Source: Chitinophagaceae bacterium (GTDB lineage Bacteria > Bacteroidota > Bacteroidia > Chitinophagales > Chitinophagaceae). From it: 64,000 nucleotides of DNA. The position numbers and the translations under genes are program-made. The stretch is taken from contig JAFKGQ010000016.1 in NCBI GenBank assembly GCA_017307755.1, forward strand, positions 124,001 through 188,000. The letters are read 5' to 3'. Numbering within the stretch: position 1 is the first letter of the stretch; the number at the start of each line of letters is the position of its first letter. The notes below the pieces were generated by a model. That model was not told the DNA's origin. It saw only the letters and a list, made by a program, of their open reading frames with translations, and made no database searches. Of the stretch, positions 7,457 through 16,246 are shown one piece after another.

Positions 7457-9844
7457 ATGTTCGTCATTAAAAGAAATACCAAGAAGGAATCCGTGAAGTT
7501 CGACAAGATCACGGCGCGTATAGAAAAGCTCTGCTACGGCCTGGACAGGAGATTCGTCAACTCCATCGACGTGGCAAAAAAAGTGATCGAGGGACTTTAT
7601 GACGGTGTGACTACCACCGAACTGGACAACCTCGCAGCCGAAACAGCGGCGTCGCTGACCGTTAAGCACCCTGACTATGCCCTCCTGGCCAGCAGGATTG
7701 CCGTCAGCAATTTACATAAGAATACCATCAAGAGTTTCTCCGCCACCATGCAGCTGCTGTACGAATGCACCGACAGCAAGACGGGAAAATTAGTGCCCCT
7801 GCTGGCCGATGACATCTGGGAGATCATCCAGCAGAACGCCGAATTGCTGGACTCCACCATCATCTATGACCGCGACTATGGCTTCGACTACTTTGGATTC
7901 AAAACCCTGGAGAAATCCTATCTGCTGAAAGTAGACGGCAAAGTGGTGGAACGCCCTCAGCACATGTACATGCGCGTTGCCATCGGCATCCATAAAAATG
8001 ACATCGACAGCGCTATCAAGACTTATCACCTGATGAGCGAACGCTGGTTTACACATGCCACCCCCACCCTCTTTAACGCAAGCACACCCAAGCCACAGAT
8101 GAGCAGTTGCTTCCTTCTTACCATGAAGGACGATAGCATCGACGGTATCTACGATACCCTTAAACAAACGGCAAAGATCTCTCAAAGCGCCGGCGGTATC
8201 GGTCTTTCTATCCATAATATCCGTGCCACGGGCTCCTATATCGGCGGCACTAACGGGACAAGCAACGGTATCATCCCCATGCTGCGTGTCTTCAACGATA
8301 CGGCACGCTATGTAGACCAGGGCGGCGGCAAACGTAAAGGAGCTTTCGCCATCTACCTTGAACCCTGGCACGCCGACGTATTTGAATTCCTCGATCTCCG
8401 GAAGAACCATGGCAAGGATGAGCTGAGAGCCCGCGACCTGTTCTACGCCCTGTGGATACCTGACCTGTTTATGAAGCGCGTGGAAGCCGGCGGCGACTGG
8501 AGCCTCTTCTGTCCCCACGAAGCACCGGGCCTGGCAGATTGCTGGGGAGAGGAGTTCGAAAAACTCTATGTTCAATACGAAAAGGAAGGCCGCGAGCGCA
8601 AAACGGTGAAGGCACAGGACCTCTGGTTTGCCATCCTGGATGCTCAAATAGAAACAGGTACCCCCTACCTGCTGTATAAAGACTCGGCCAACCGCAAAAG
8701 CAATCAACAAAACTTGGGTACGATCAAGAGCTCCAACCTCTGTACAGAGATCATCGAATATACTTCTCCGGACGAGGTGGCTGTCTGCAATCTCGCTTCC
8801 CTGGCCCTGCCCCGCTTTGTCTCCAATGGAACCTTCGATCACCAGAAGTTGTACGAAGTGACCTACGAGGTGACAAAGAACCTGAATAAGATCATCGACG
8901 GCAACTACTACCCCGTAGAGGAAGCCCGTAACTCCAATCTGCGTCACCGTCCCATCGGACTGGGCGTACAAGGTCTTGCCGACGTCTTTATCCTGCTGCG
9001 TCTTCCCTTCGAAAGCGACAAGGCCAAACAGCTAAATAAAGAAATTTTCGAAACCATCTACTTCGCGGCCATGACGGCTTCCAAAGACCTGGCAAAAGTC
9101 GAAGGCGCTTACGAAAGCTTCCCCGGCAGCCCGGCATCCAAAGGTATCTTCCAGTTTGACATGTGGGGCGTAGAGCCTACACTCCGCTGGGATTGGTACC
9201 GCCTGAAGGACGAAGTGATAAAATACGGCGTGCGTAACTCCCTGCTGGTAGCGCCCATGCCCACGGCTTCTACCTCCCAGATCCTTGGTAACAACGAATG
9301 TTTTGAACCATATACTTCCAACATCTATGTGAGAAGGGTGCTCAGCGGCGAATTCGTGGTAGTGAATAAACACCTCCTGAAAGACCTTGTCGATCTTAAC
9401 CTCTGGAATGACGACATGAAGAATCAGATCATTCTTCACAACGGCTCCATCCAGCAGATAGAAGAGATCCCCGCTCATATAAAAGAGATCTACAAAACAG
9501 TATGGGAGATCCGCCAGCGTAATATCATCGACATGGCGGCAGACAGGGGCGCTTATATCTGCCAGTCACAATCGTTGAATCTCTTTGTAGAAACACCTTC
9601 CGCCAGCAAGCTGACCTCCATGCACTTCTATGCCTGGAAAGCCGGTCTTAAAACGGGCATGTATTACCTGCGCACCCAGGCCGCATCACAGGCCGTACAG
9701 TTCACGGTGGAAAAACAGGGTGGTAAAATGGTCGAGCCCCTGACGGGTCAGCACAACCTGAAAGTGGTGGAAGGCAGTGGCGTCGAAGATATCGCAGGCC
9801 CCTCCTGCAGCATGCAGGACGGATGTGTCACCTGCAGCGCATAA
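7457..9844 (+). CDS. nrdA: ribonucleoside-diphosphate reductase, alpha subunit (class Ia)
   Basis: Catalytic R1 subunit, 795 residues. An ATP-cone allosteric domain occupies about residues 1-95, starting FVIKRNTKKESVKFDK. Active-site residues are visible: C218 (MSSCFLL), N427, C429 and E431 in SSNLCTEII, and C444. The radical-transfer tyrosine pair lies in GMYYLRTQAA. The C-terminal tail ends in CVTCSA, the mobile redox cysteine pair recharged by thioredoxin or glutaredoxin. It pairs with nrdB just upstream. Confidence 0.97.
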   Translation: MFVIKRNTKKESVKFDKITARIEKLCYGLDRRFVNSIDVAKKVIEGLYDGVTTTELDNLAAETAASLTVKHPDYALLASRIAVSNLHKNTIKSFSATMQLLYECTDSKTGKLVPLLADDIWEIIQQNAELLDSTIIYDRDYGFDYFGFKTLEKSYLLKVDGKVVERPQHMYMRVAIGIHKNDIDSAIKTYHLMSERWFTHATPTLFNASTPKPQMSSCFLLTMKDDSIDGIYDTLKQTAKISQSAGGIGLSIHNIRATGSYIGGTNGTSNGIIPMLRVFNDTARYVDQGGGKRKGAFAIYLEPWHADVFEFLDLRKNHGKDELRARDLFYALWIPDLFMKRVEAGGDWSLFCPHEAPGLADCWGEEFEKLYVQYEKEGRERKTVKAQDLWFAILDAQIETGTPYLLYKDSANRKSNQQNLGTIKSSNLCTEIIEYTSPDEVAVCNLASLALPRFVSNGTFDHQKLYEVTYEVTKNLNKIIDGNYYPVEEARNSNLRHRPIGLGVQGLADVFILLRLPFESDKAKQLNKEIFETIYFAAMTASKDLAKVEGAYESFPGSPASKGIFQFDMWGVEPTLRWDWYRLKDEVIKYGVRNSLLVAPMPTASTSQILGNNECFEPYTSNIYVRRVLSGEFVVVNKHLLKDLVDLNLWNDDMKNQIILHNGSIQQIEEIPAHIKEIYKTVWEIRQRNIIDMAADRGAYICQSQSLNLFVETPSASKLTSMHFYAWKAGLKTGMYYLRTQAASQAVQFTVEKQGGKMVEPLTGQHNLKVVEGSGVEDIAGPSCSMQDGCVTCSA

Positions 9845-9873
9845 CTAACCATCAGCTCTCATATAATCATGCC

Positions 9874-9899
9874 AAGGGCGCCTCTTTTGAGGCGCCCTT
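9874..9899. terminator. Bidirectional terminator between nrdA and the ATP-grasp gene
   Basis: AAGGGCGCCTC and its exact complement flank a TTTT loop (11-bp stem). It lies between converging genes and overlaps the stop codon of the minus-strand gene. Confidence 0.85.
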
Positions 9900-11031
9900 A
9901 ATCTTTAATAAGGTGGGGTACAAACCGGCTGAGGTTGTCTGTCACCAGCGTTCCGGCCTCCCGGATACCGATGCCCGCCGGTTGCTGGCCAATGATCCAA
10001 CTGCCGATCAGGGGATAGTTACCCGCAAAAGAAGGAAGACTGAACAACTGTTGATAGATATATCCTTCCTCCCCATATTCACCTCCCGTGCGGCATATCA
10101 GTTGATCTCCCGCTACAATATCGATGTTTGCCCCCTCTCTTGACAGAATGGGTTTTTTTACATAATCGGTCAATCCATCACTGTTGAAAAAAGCTGGTAA
10201 AAGATAAGGATGCTCCGGGAACAACTCCCAAAGCAGCGGTAATATCGCTTTGTTGGAGAGGATCATTTTCCAGGATGGCTCGATAAAAAACGTGTGCTCT
10301 TTATCCGCTGTGATCTTCTCTCCAAATTCATCGGCCATCAGCCATTCCCAGGGATATAATTTAAAAAGGTTCTTTATCTGTTGACAGTTTTGATCAACAA
10401 AGGCTTCCTGCGTCTCATCCCAGCCAATATCTTCCACAAACACCAGCCGGGTGGATATGCCGGCCTGCATGGCGCAATCCCGGAGATATTCTGTATTGGT
10501 GAGATCCTCCAGCGTATCTTTCATGCAGGAGAAATGCAGGGGCCCGGGGTAAAGATAATCGCGTAGATAGGTCCAATGCGCGATGAGTTTTTCATGAATG
10601 CTGTTGAACTGATCTTTATCCCCCGCAAAATCCTGCAGCCAGAACCACTGTACGATACCGGCCTCATACAGGCTGGTAGGCGTGTCTGCATTGAACTCCA
10701 GCATCTTTACCTGCCCATCCCGGTAACATAGATCAAACCTCCCGTAAATGGAGGGATGGTCTTCATTCCAGCTTCTTTCAAGGTGAGGTATAAAGGCCGT
10801 GGGGATATGGAACCTGGCATACAGGTGATTGTCGATGGTGTATTGTACGGCGGTAAGACACATCTCCCATAGTTCAGCAGTGGCTTTTTCGATGAGAAGT
10901 ATCTCCTCCATGCCAAACGCGTAGTAGACGCTTTCATCCCAATAAGGTACAGCAGTAGTGTGAAACCCAAAACCAAGACTTTCTACCGCCTGTTGCCAGT
11001 TATTCCTGGGAGGGATACAAATCCGCTTCAT
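9898..11031 (-). CDS. glutathionylspermidine synthase-like ATP-grasp enzyme
   Basis: About 377 residues of the GSP_synth (preATP-grasp/ATP-grasp) family, which ligates a carboxylate to an amine with ATP. Visible family segments are YGRFDLCYRDGQVKMLEFNADTP near residue 95, the late KPILSREG strand, and the C-terminal GSWIIGQQPAG. The E. coli homologues YgiC and YjfC carry the synthetase domain without the amidase domain of Gsp, as here. I chose MKRICIPPR as start because the longer frame (to 11073) overlaps the upstream lipoprotein gene. That gene, ending 10 bases upstream, is reminiscent of the ygiB-ygiC lipoprotein/ligase pair. The real substrate is unknown. Confidence 0.83.
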   Translation of the reverse strand: MKRICIPPRNNWQQAVESLGFGFHTTAVPYWDESVYYAFGMEEILLIEKATAELWEMCLTAVQYTIDNHLYARFHIPTAFIPHLERSWNEDHPSIYGRFDLCYRDGQVKMLEFNADTPTSLYEAGIVQWFWLQDFAGDKDQFNSIHEKLIAHWTYLRDYLYPGPLHFSCMKDTLEDLTNTEYLRDCAMQAGISTRLVFVEDIGWDETQEAFVDQNCQQIKNLFKLYPWEWLMADEFGEKITADKEHTFFIEPSWKMILSNKAILPLLWELFPEHPYLLPAFFNSDGLTDYVKKPILSREGANIDIVAGDQLICRTGGEYGEEGYIYQQLFSLPSFAGNYPLIGSWIIGQQPAGIGIREAGTLVTDNLSRFVPHLIKD

Positions 11032-11041
11032 GACAATAAAT

Positions 11042-11362
11042 TTACGTGGAAGCCGAATGGCTGCTTTTCCCAAATCCGCCCCTGGGAATAAACCGGCGGG
11101 TTCTATGCATAGTACCCCGCCAGCGGATATATTGAAGGTTGTTTAGTACATCAAAAGGCCAGTTGCCGAGCCAAACACCGGGAGGATAATCGGGAGGATA
11201 ATAGTATACCTGACAGGTGCTGTCCTCTTCGTATTCAGGGGACTCCGCCAGGGTAGAGTCCGTCGCGTACCCGGATGCAGGCTGAGAAGGTATGGTATGC
11301 CTGTTGCAGGCGGCAAGTGCCGCGGTAATGAGCACGAGGTGTATTTTCGTAGATCTCTTCAT
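11042..11362 (-). CDS. small lipoprotein of unknown function
   Basis: 106 residues with a Sec signal and a lipobox ending at Cys19 (LAAC). The mature part is Tyr/Pro-rich (YYPPDYPPGVWLGNWPFD) and basic towards the end. No known domain is recognised. It is transcribed just ahead of the GSP-synthase-like gene, so it may anchor or supply the substrate of that enzyme. Confidence 0.65.
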   Translation of the reverse strand: MKRSTKIHLVLITAALAACNRHTIPSQPASGYATDSTLAESPEYEEDSTCQVYYYPPDYPPGVWLGNWPFDVLNNLQYIRWRGTMHRTRRFIPRGGFGKSSHSAST

Positions 11363-11534
11363 AGATTAAGTGTTTGGGGGTAAACGGTAGCCAGGGGCGC
11401 TTCCACACAAAGGTCGGACGCCCGCTATCACAGCAGGTTAAGCGACTGTTAAGGGCTCGCTTCTTAACTATTCATTAGAAAAAGGGAATTTCCCCGGGAA
11501 AAAAACTATATTTACACCCTCGTTCTTTACTTTA
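11363..11534. other. Intergenic region before the riboswitch
   Basis: Spacer between the divergent lipoprotein gene and the riboswitch. It must hold the metE promoter, but no clear TAnnTTTG box was found. Confidence 0.3.
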
Positions 11535-11665
11535 ATGATCGTCTTTTGGTGAGCATTCCCGCTGCCGGGATGCTATTAAAAAGGAACCGTGTGTAATTCA
11601 CGGGCTGTTGCGCAACTGTAATTTCCTGCAAAGGAAGAAGCCAGATACTTGCCTGAAGATTGGAC
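11535..11665 (+). promoter_or_regulatory. Cobalamin riboswitch upstream of metE
   Basis: The conserved core is recognisable: AAGGAACCGTG, then the B12-box-like GCTGTTGCGCAACTGTAA (about 11604-11621), then GAAGCCAGATACTTGCCTG (about 11637-11655), which matches the GAAGCCAGGAGACCTGCC element. An upstream hairpin (AGCATTCCCG with CGGGATGCT) fits a peripheral stem. About 150 bases follow before the metE start and would hold the expression platform. Known role of the family: adenosyl- or other cobalamin binding turns the downstream gene off. Confidence 0.9.
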
Positions 11666-11815
11666 GAATGCTTTCGCAGTTTAAAGCAGTAGTCAGGAAT
11701 GGTCCATTCTTCCCTAGGGATGGCTATGTCCTTTCCTACACTTCGAATTCCGGAAGCATACTCATAAACGTAAAGGCATTAATTCATTTAATGTTTAACC
11801 TAAAAGTTTTTGCGT

Positions 11816-14113
11816 ATGCTGACAAACAATCTCGGCTACCCTCGTGTGGGCGCCAATCGTGAGCTCAAAAAAGCCTGCGAACAGTACTGGGCCGGAAAGA
11901 TCACCCGGCATCAATTATTCCTTTCCGCCAAAGATCTGCGTGAACAACACTGGAGATTACAGGAGGCCGCAGGCATCGACCTTATCCCCTGTAATGACTT
12001 CAGCTTCTATGACCATGTGCTGGACATGTCATTGCTCCTGGGGGCTATCCCCCTTCGTTATGCTCCTGTAGTGACGGATATCCGGGGCAATGCAGAAATA
12101 GACCTGTATTTTGCCATGGCCAGGGGGTACCAGCGGGACGGGTTGGATATTACAGCTATGGAGATGACCAAATGGTTCGACACCAATTATCACTACATCG
12201 TACCGGAATTTTCGGCCGGCCAGACATTCAAAGTCTTCTCCCAAAAACTGTATAATGAATGCAGCGCCACAAAAGCAGTCTTAGGCCGCGCCCCCAAGCC
12301 GGTGCTTATCGGACCGGTGTCCTACCTCCTACTGGGGAAAGAGAAGGAGAAGGGCTTTGACAGGATCGACCTGATAAAAAAGCTGGTGCCTGTATACATC
12401 GAAATACTCAATAAATTGAAGGACGACTATAAGGTCGATTGGGTGCAACTGGACGAACCTTTTTTATCACTTGACCTGACAGACGTACAAAAGAAGGCCT
12501 TTCGGTATGCTTATGAAGAGATCAGGAATAAATGCCCCCATCTGAAGGTCATGCTTGCCTCCTATTTCGAAGGTTTGGGAGACAATGTTCAGCTGGCATG
12601 CAGTCTTCCGGTCTGCGCTCTCCATATCGACCTTGTACGGGCGCCGCAGCAACTGGAAGAAGTCATACAAGCCCTTCCCCCCAAAGTGTCTTTATCCCTG
12701 GGTGTAGTCGATGGCCGCAATATCTGGAAGAACGATTATCATCACAGCTCCACACTTATTCAAAAGTCCTTGGAAAAACTGGGCGATGACAGGGTATTCG
12801 TCGCTCCCAGCTGCTCGTTGCTGCATACTCCTTTTGACCTGGACAAGGAGACAGCCATCGCACCTGAGATCAGGAATTGGATGGCTTTCGCCAAACAAAA
12901 ACTGACGGAGGTAGTTCATCTAAAGCGCATTGTTCAGGGAGAGACTGCCTTGCTGGATGAGAACCAGGCGGCACTGACAAACCGGCGCACTTCACCCCTT
13001 ATCCATAAAGATGCTGTAAAACAAAGGATCTCTGCCATCAGAGAGGATGATACTCATCGCAAAAGTGTCTTTGCCGTCCGGCAGCAACTGCAAAATGCAC
13101 GCTTCGGGCTGCCCTTATTTCCAACGACCACCATCGGCTCTTTTCCCCAGACGGATGAGATCAGACAACTGCGTGCCCGATTGAAAAAAGGCGAGCTGAC
13201 CCTCCGGCAATATGACATGGCCATCGAATCGGCCACCATCGAAGCCATCCGCTGGCAGGAACAGATAGGACTGGATGTGCTTGTACATGGAGAGTTCGAG
13301 CGGAATGACATGGTGGAATATTTTGGCGAGCATCTGGAAGGGTTTCTTTTTACGCAGTATGGTTGGGTACAGAGCTATGGCAGCCGCTGTGTCAAGCCGC
13401 CCGTCATTTATGGCGATGTCAGCAGAACTGGGGATATCACTGTACGCTGGAGCCGTTACGCACAGGAGCAGACCAGCCGGATGATGAAAGGAATGCTCAC
13501 AGGCCCCGTGACTATATTGCAATGGTCTTTTGTCAGGGACGATCAACCCCGCGCTGTCACCACCAACCAGATCGCGTTAGCCATCCGGGATGAGGTCGTT
13601 GCCCTGGAATCCGCGGGCATCCGTATGATACAGATCGATGAGCCCGCTATACGGGAAGGACTGCCTTTACGCAAAAAGGACTGGGCGGCCTACCTGGACT
13701 GGGCAGTCAGGGCCTTCCGTCTATCCGCCAGCGGCGTAAAGGACGAGACACAGATCCACACCCATATGTGCTATAGCGAATTCAATGACATTATCGAGCA
13801 TATCGCCGCGATGGATGCAGATGTCATTACGATAGAGACATCGCGTTCACAGATGGAGCTGCTGGAAGCCTTTGCTGATTTCAAATATCCCAATGAGATA
13901 GGCCCGGGCGTCTACGACATCCATTCCCCTCGTATCCCCCATGCGGAAGAAATGGAAGCATTGCTGGAAAAGGCCGTGGCATTGCTGCCTGCCCGGAATC
14001 TTTGGGTGAATCCCGATTGCGGGTTAAAGACTCGTAAATGGCCGGAGACAAAACAGGCGTTGATAAATATGGTGCAGGCGGCGCGGATGATGCGAGAGAG
14101 GGTTACTGTATAA
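11816..14113 (+). CDS. metE: cobalamin-independent methionine synthase
   Basis: 5-methyltetrahydropteroyltriglutamate-homocysteine methyltransferase, about 765 residues, catalysing the last step of methionine synthesis without B12. The N-terminal half starts NNLGYPRVG. The catalytic C-terminal barrel starts around FPTTTIGSFPQT and contains the Zn-ligand segment THMCYSEF and the late VNPDCGLKTR. The ATG at 11816 is used; the frame also opens with an upstream TTG (11810). Control by the cobalamin riboswitch implies that the cell also has a B12-dependent MetH or takes up B12 (inference). Confidence 0.96.
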   Translation: MLTNNLGYPRVGANRELKKACEQYWAGKITRHQLFLSAKDLREQHWRLQEAAGIDLIPCNDFSFYDHVLDMSLLLGAIPLRYAPVVTDIRGNAEIDLYFAMARGYQRDGLDITAMEMTKWFDTNYHYIVPEFSAGQTFKVFSQKLYNECSATKAVLGRAPKPVLIGPVSYLLLGKEKEKGFDRIDLIKKLVPVYIEILNKLKDDYKVDWVQLDEPFLSLDLTDVQKKAFRYAYEEIRNKCPHLKVMLASYFEGLGDNVQLACSLPVCALHIDLVRAPQQLEEVIQALPPKVSLSLGVVDGRNIWKNDYHHSSTLIQKSLEKLGDDRVFVAPSCSLLHTPFDLDKETAIAPEIRNWMAFAKQKLTEVVHLKRIVQGETALLDENQAALTNRRTSPLIHKDAVKQRISAIREDDTHRKSVFAVRQQLQNARFGLPLFPTTTIGSFPQTDEIRQLRARLKKGELTLRQYDMAIESATIEAIRWQEQIGLDVLVHGEFERNDMVEYFGEHLEGFLFTQYGWVQSYGSRCVKPPVIYGDVSRTGDITVRWSRYAQEQTSRMMKGMLTGPVTILQWSFVRDDQPRAVTTNQIALAIRDEVVALESAGIRMIQIDEPAIREGLPLRKKDWAAYLDWAVRAFRLSASGVKDETQIHTHMCYSEFNDIIEHIAAMDADVITIETSRSQMELLEAFADFKYPNEIGPGVYDIHSPRIPHAEEMEALLEKAVALLPARNLWVNPDCGLKTRKWPETKQALINMVQAARMMRERVTV

Positions 14114-14122
14114 AAAATAAAA

Positions 14123-14146
14123 GGGGCTACCGACACTGGTAGCCCC
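14123..14146. terminator. Terminator between metE and the esterase gene
   Basis: GGGGCTACC and GGTAGCCCC form a perfect 9-bp stem around GACACT. It lies between converging genes and could serve both. Confidence 0.75.
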
Positions 14147-14175
14147 TAAATTACCGAGGTTATGATCCTAAATTA

Positions 14176-16161
14176 CTATTTCCCCACTGCGTATTTTACT
14201 TCCTCTGTCACCCCCTTCCATTGGTCCGTCCGGAAAGGCGCAGCCGCCAAACCCTCTTTGTTAAAAAGGTTCGCCTCTCCCGCATAATCCGACCATCCGT
14301 AACGGACTGCAACAGGGTTGGTCACTCCACTCTGCCACACCACTACTGTATTACCCTCGATGGAAGCCTTCGCATAATGCCATTGATGATCGTCCCCTGC
14401 CACTTCGAAACCACGCAGATATCCATAGATGTCCGGCGTGCTCAGACCATTGCCGGTGTGATCAAAATGCAGGACAACCTTATCGCCATCTTTCTGCATG
14501 GATTTGTAAACAGGACCGCTATATTCCATCGTCTGTCCATAAACGTTGTTAAGCGCAATGTATGCCAGGCGTTTCCCTACGTCCTGTTTATCCTTTGGGT
14601 GGATGTCTTTGGCATCCCCGATATCCGTCGTCACCGCCATTCCCGTATTGGGTAATGACAGGGTCATCGTCTGCGCCTCCCGCAACTCGGCCCAGGTGCT
14701 GCCTTGCCGGCTATTCCCATTGTTGGCATTCCAACTGGAGAGCTGTACGAAATAAAATGGGAAATCCCCTTCTTTCCAGCGGCTGCGCCAGTCGGTGATC
14801 ATCAGGGGGAAGGCTTTCCTGTATTGATATGCCCTTCCTGCGTTGGCTTCCCCCTGGTACCAAATGGCTCCCCTGATGGTATAGGGGAGTAATGGATTGA
14901 CCATTGCGTTAAAAAGCAAGGAGGGGGCGCTATTGGGGCCCATGGCTACTTCCATCTTGATCTCGGCTACCCGGAAGGACCAGTCTCCTGCCAGAGGAAG
15001 TTCATGACCGGCTATGCTGAGTTTCATCTCCTCCGCCAAACCGTGCATGCCGCCTCCGCCCCCTGTATCCAGTACACGGACAGCGATTACATTCCTGCCT
15101 GTTTTCAGCACACCGGCAGGTATATTATAATGACGAGGTTCGGCGTAACTATTGGTGGCTCCCACTTTTACTCCATTTACATAGGTTTCGTCGGCATCGT
15201 CTACAGGGCCGAGGTCTAATACCGCGGGCTTCCCCGCATCCGCGGCGGAAATATCGATGGTCTTTCTGAACCAGACCACTCCATCAAGCGCCTCCAGACC
15301 GAGTCCGGCATTCTCCCAGGTCCCCGGCACCTTCATATGGGGCCATCGGCTGTCATCAAGATCAGCCGATGCATATCCAGCTTCCTCTCCCGCAGCCGGC
15401 ATTGAGCCTTGAAGACCGGTGACGATCTTTACAAGAGCAGCTTTCTTCTGTTCTGCCACTGTCTTCATATCTTCTGCAGCCGGCATATTCGTGATCATGC
15501 TTTTAAATTCATCGCTCTGTTCAAAAGCGCCCCTGCTGGTCCAGGTTTCTACCATGGTGCCTCCCCAGGAGGTGTTGATCAGACCAATGGGAATATGCAG
15601 TTTTTGATAGATCTCCCGGGCAAAGAAATATGCCGTGGCGCTGAAGTCACCCGCCGTCTGCTGGCTGCAGACCTTCCAATCGCCGCTGGAAATATCGTCC
15701 TGTGGGATGAGCGCCACCTTATTGGGGATCTTGATATGCCGAATGGCGCTGTAGTCCGCAGCAGCGATCTCCTGCTGGTAGTTATTGATCTTACCCCAGC
15801 CGGCGATGGGCATTTCCATATTGGATTGGCCGCTGCAAATCCATACTTCTCCCACCATTACATTGGCGTATGTCTTGTCAGGTCCCTTACTACCGGAGAC
15901 GGCGAGTTGATAAGGCCCGCCGGCTGACATCGGGTCAAGTTGCAGGCTCCAGCGGCCCTGCTTGTCTGCCTTGACCGCCCTGGTTTGACCGTTGAAACGA
16001 ACTGTAACTTTTTCCCCTCCGGAGGCCCATCCCCAGACGGCAACGGGCTTATCACGTTGCAGAACCATATTGTCCCCAAAGATGCGGGGCAGACGAACAT
16101 CTGCGTAAAGAGAAAGGGACATGAAAACAACAAAAGCAAGCAAACTGGTCTTTTTGATCAT
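14176..16161 (-). CDS. sialate O-acetylesterase-like SGNH hydrolase, secreted
   Basis: 661-residue esterase with a signal peptide (MIKKTSLLAFVVFMSLSLYA). The SGNH/DUF303 signature SGQSNMEMP carries the nucleophile serine, and YQGEANAG is the later catalytic block. Between the two halves (about residues 280-390) lies a jelly-roll segment like the sugar-binding domain of glycoside hydrolase family 2 (VWFRKTIDIS, LDLGPVDDADETYVNG). This arrangement is common in Bacteroidota members that remove acetyl groups from sialic acids or plant polysaccharides. It lies 85 bases downstream of the phosphoglucomutase gene and may be co-transcribed with it. Confidence 0.88.
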   Translation of the reverse strand: MIKKTSLLAFVVFMSLSLYADVRLPRIFGDNMVLQRDKPVAVWGWASGGEKVTVRFNGQTRAVKADKQGRWSLQLDPMSAGGPYQLAVSGSKGPDKTYANVMVGEVWICSGQSNMEMPIAGWGKINNYQQEIAAADYSAIRHIKIPNKVALIPQDDISSGDWKVCSQQTAGDFSATAYFFAREIYQKLHIPIGLINTSWGGTMVETWTSRGAFEQSDEFKSMITNMPAAEDMKTVAEQKKAALVKIVTGLQGSMPAAGEEAGYASADLDDSRWPHMKVPGTWENAGLGLEALDGVVWFRKTIDISAADAGKPAVLDLGPVDDADETYVNGVKVGATNSYAEPRHYNIPAGVLKTGRNVIAVRVLDTGGGGGMHGLAEEMKLSIAGHELPLAGDWSFRVAEIKMEVAMGPNSAPSLLFNAMVNPLLPYTIRGAIWYQGEANAGRAYQYRKAFPLMITDWRSRWKEGDFPFYFVQLSSWNANNGNSRQGSTWAELREAQTMTLSLPNTGMAVTTDIGDAKDIHPKDKQDVGKRLAYIALNNVYGQTMEYSGPVYKSMQKDGDKVVLHFDHTGNGLSTPDIYGYLRGFEVAGDDHQWHYAKASIEGNTVVVWQSGVTNPVAVRYGWSDYAGEANLFNKEGLAAAPFRTDQWKGVTEEVKYAVGK

Positions 16162-16246
16162 ATGTAATAGCTATTGATAGACATACCGGTATCTGCAGGA
16201 TGGTAGCACCTGCAATAGTTTTGAATGATCGGATGGGTGATGACGT

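Noticed and set aside
7790..8971. 393-codon open frame antisense to nrdA
   Set aside because: Antisense to catalytic R1 segments; no start context or domain.
11608..11862. 84-codon open frame over the cobalamin riboswitch
   Set aside because: The riboswitch and metE start explain the sequence.
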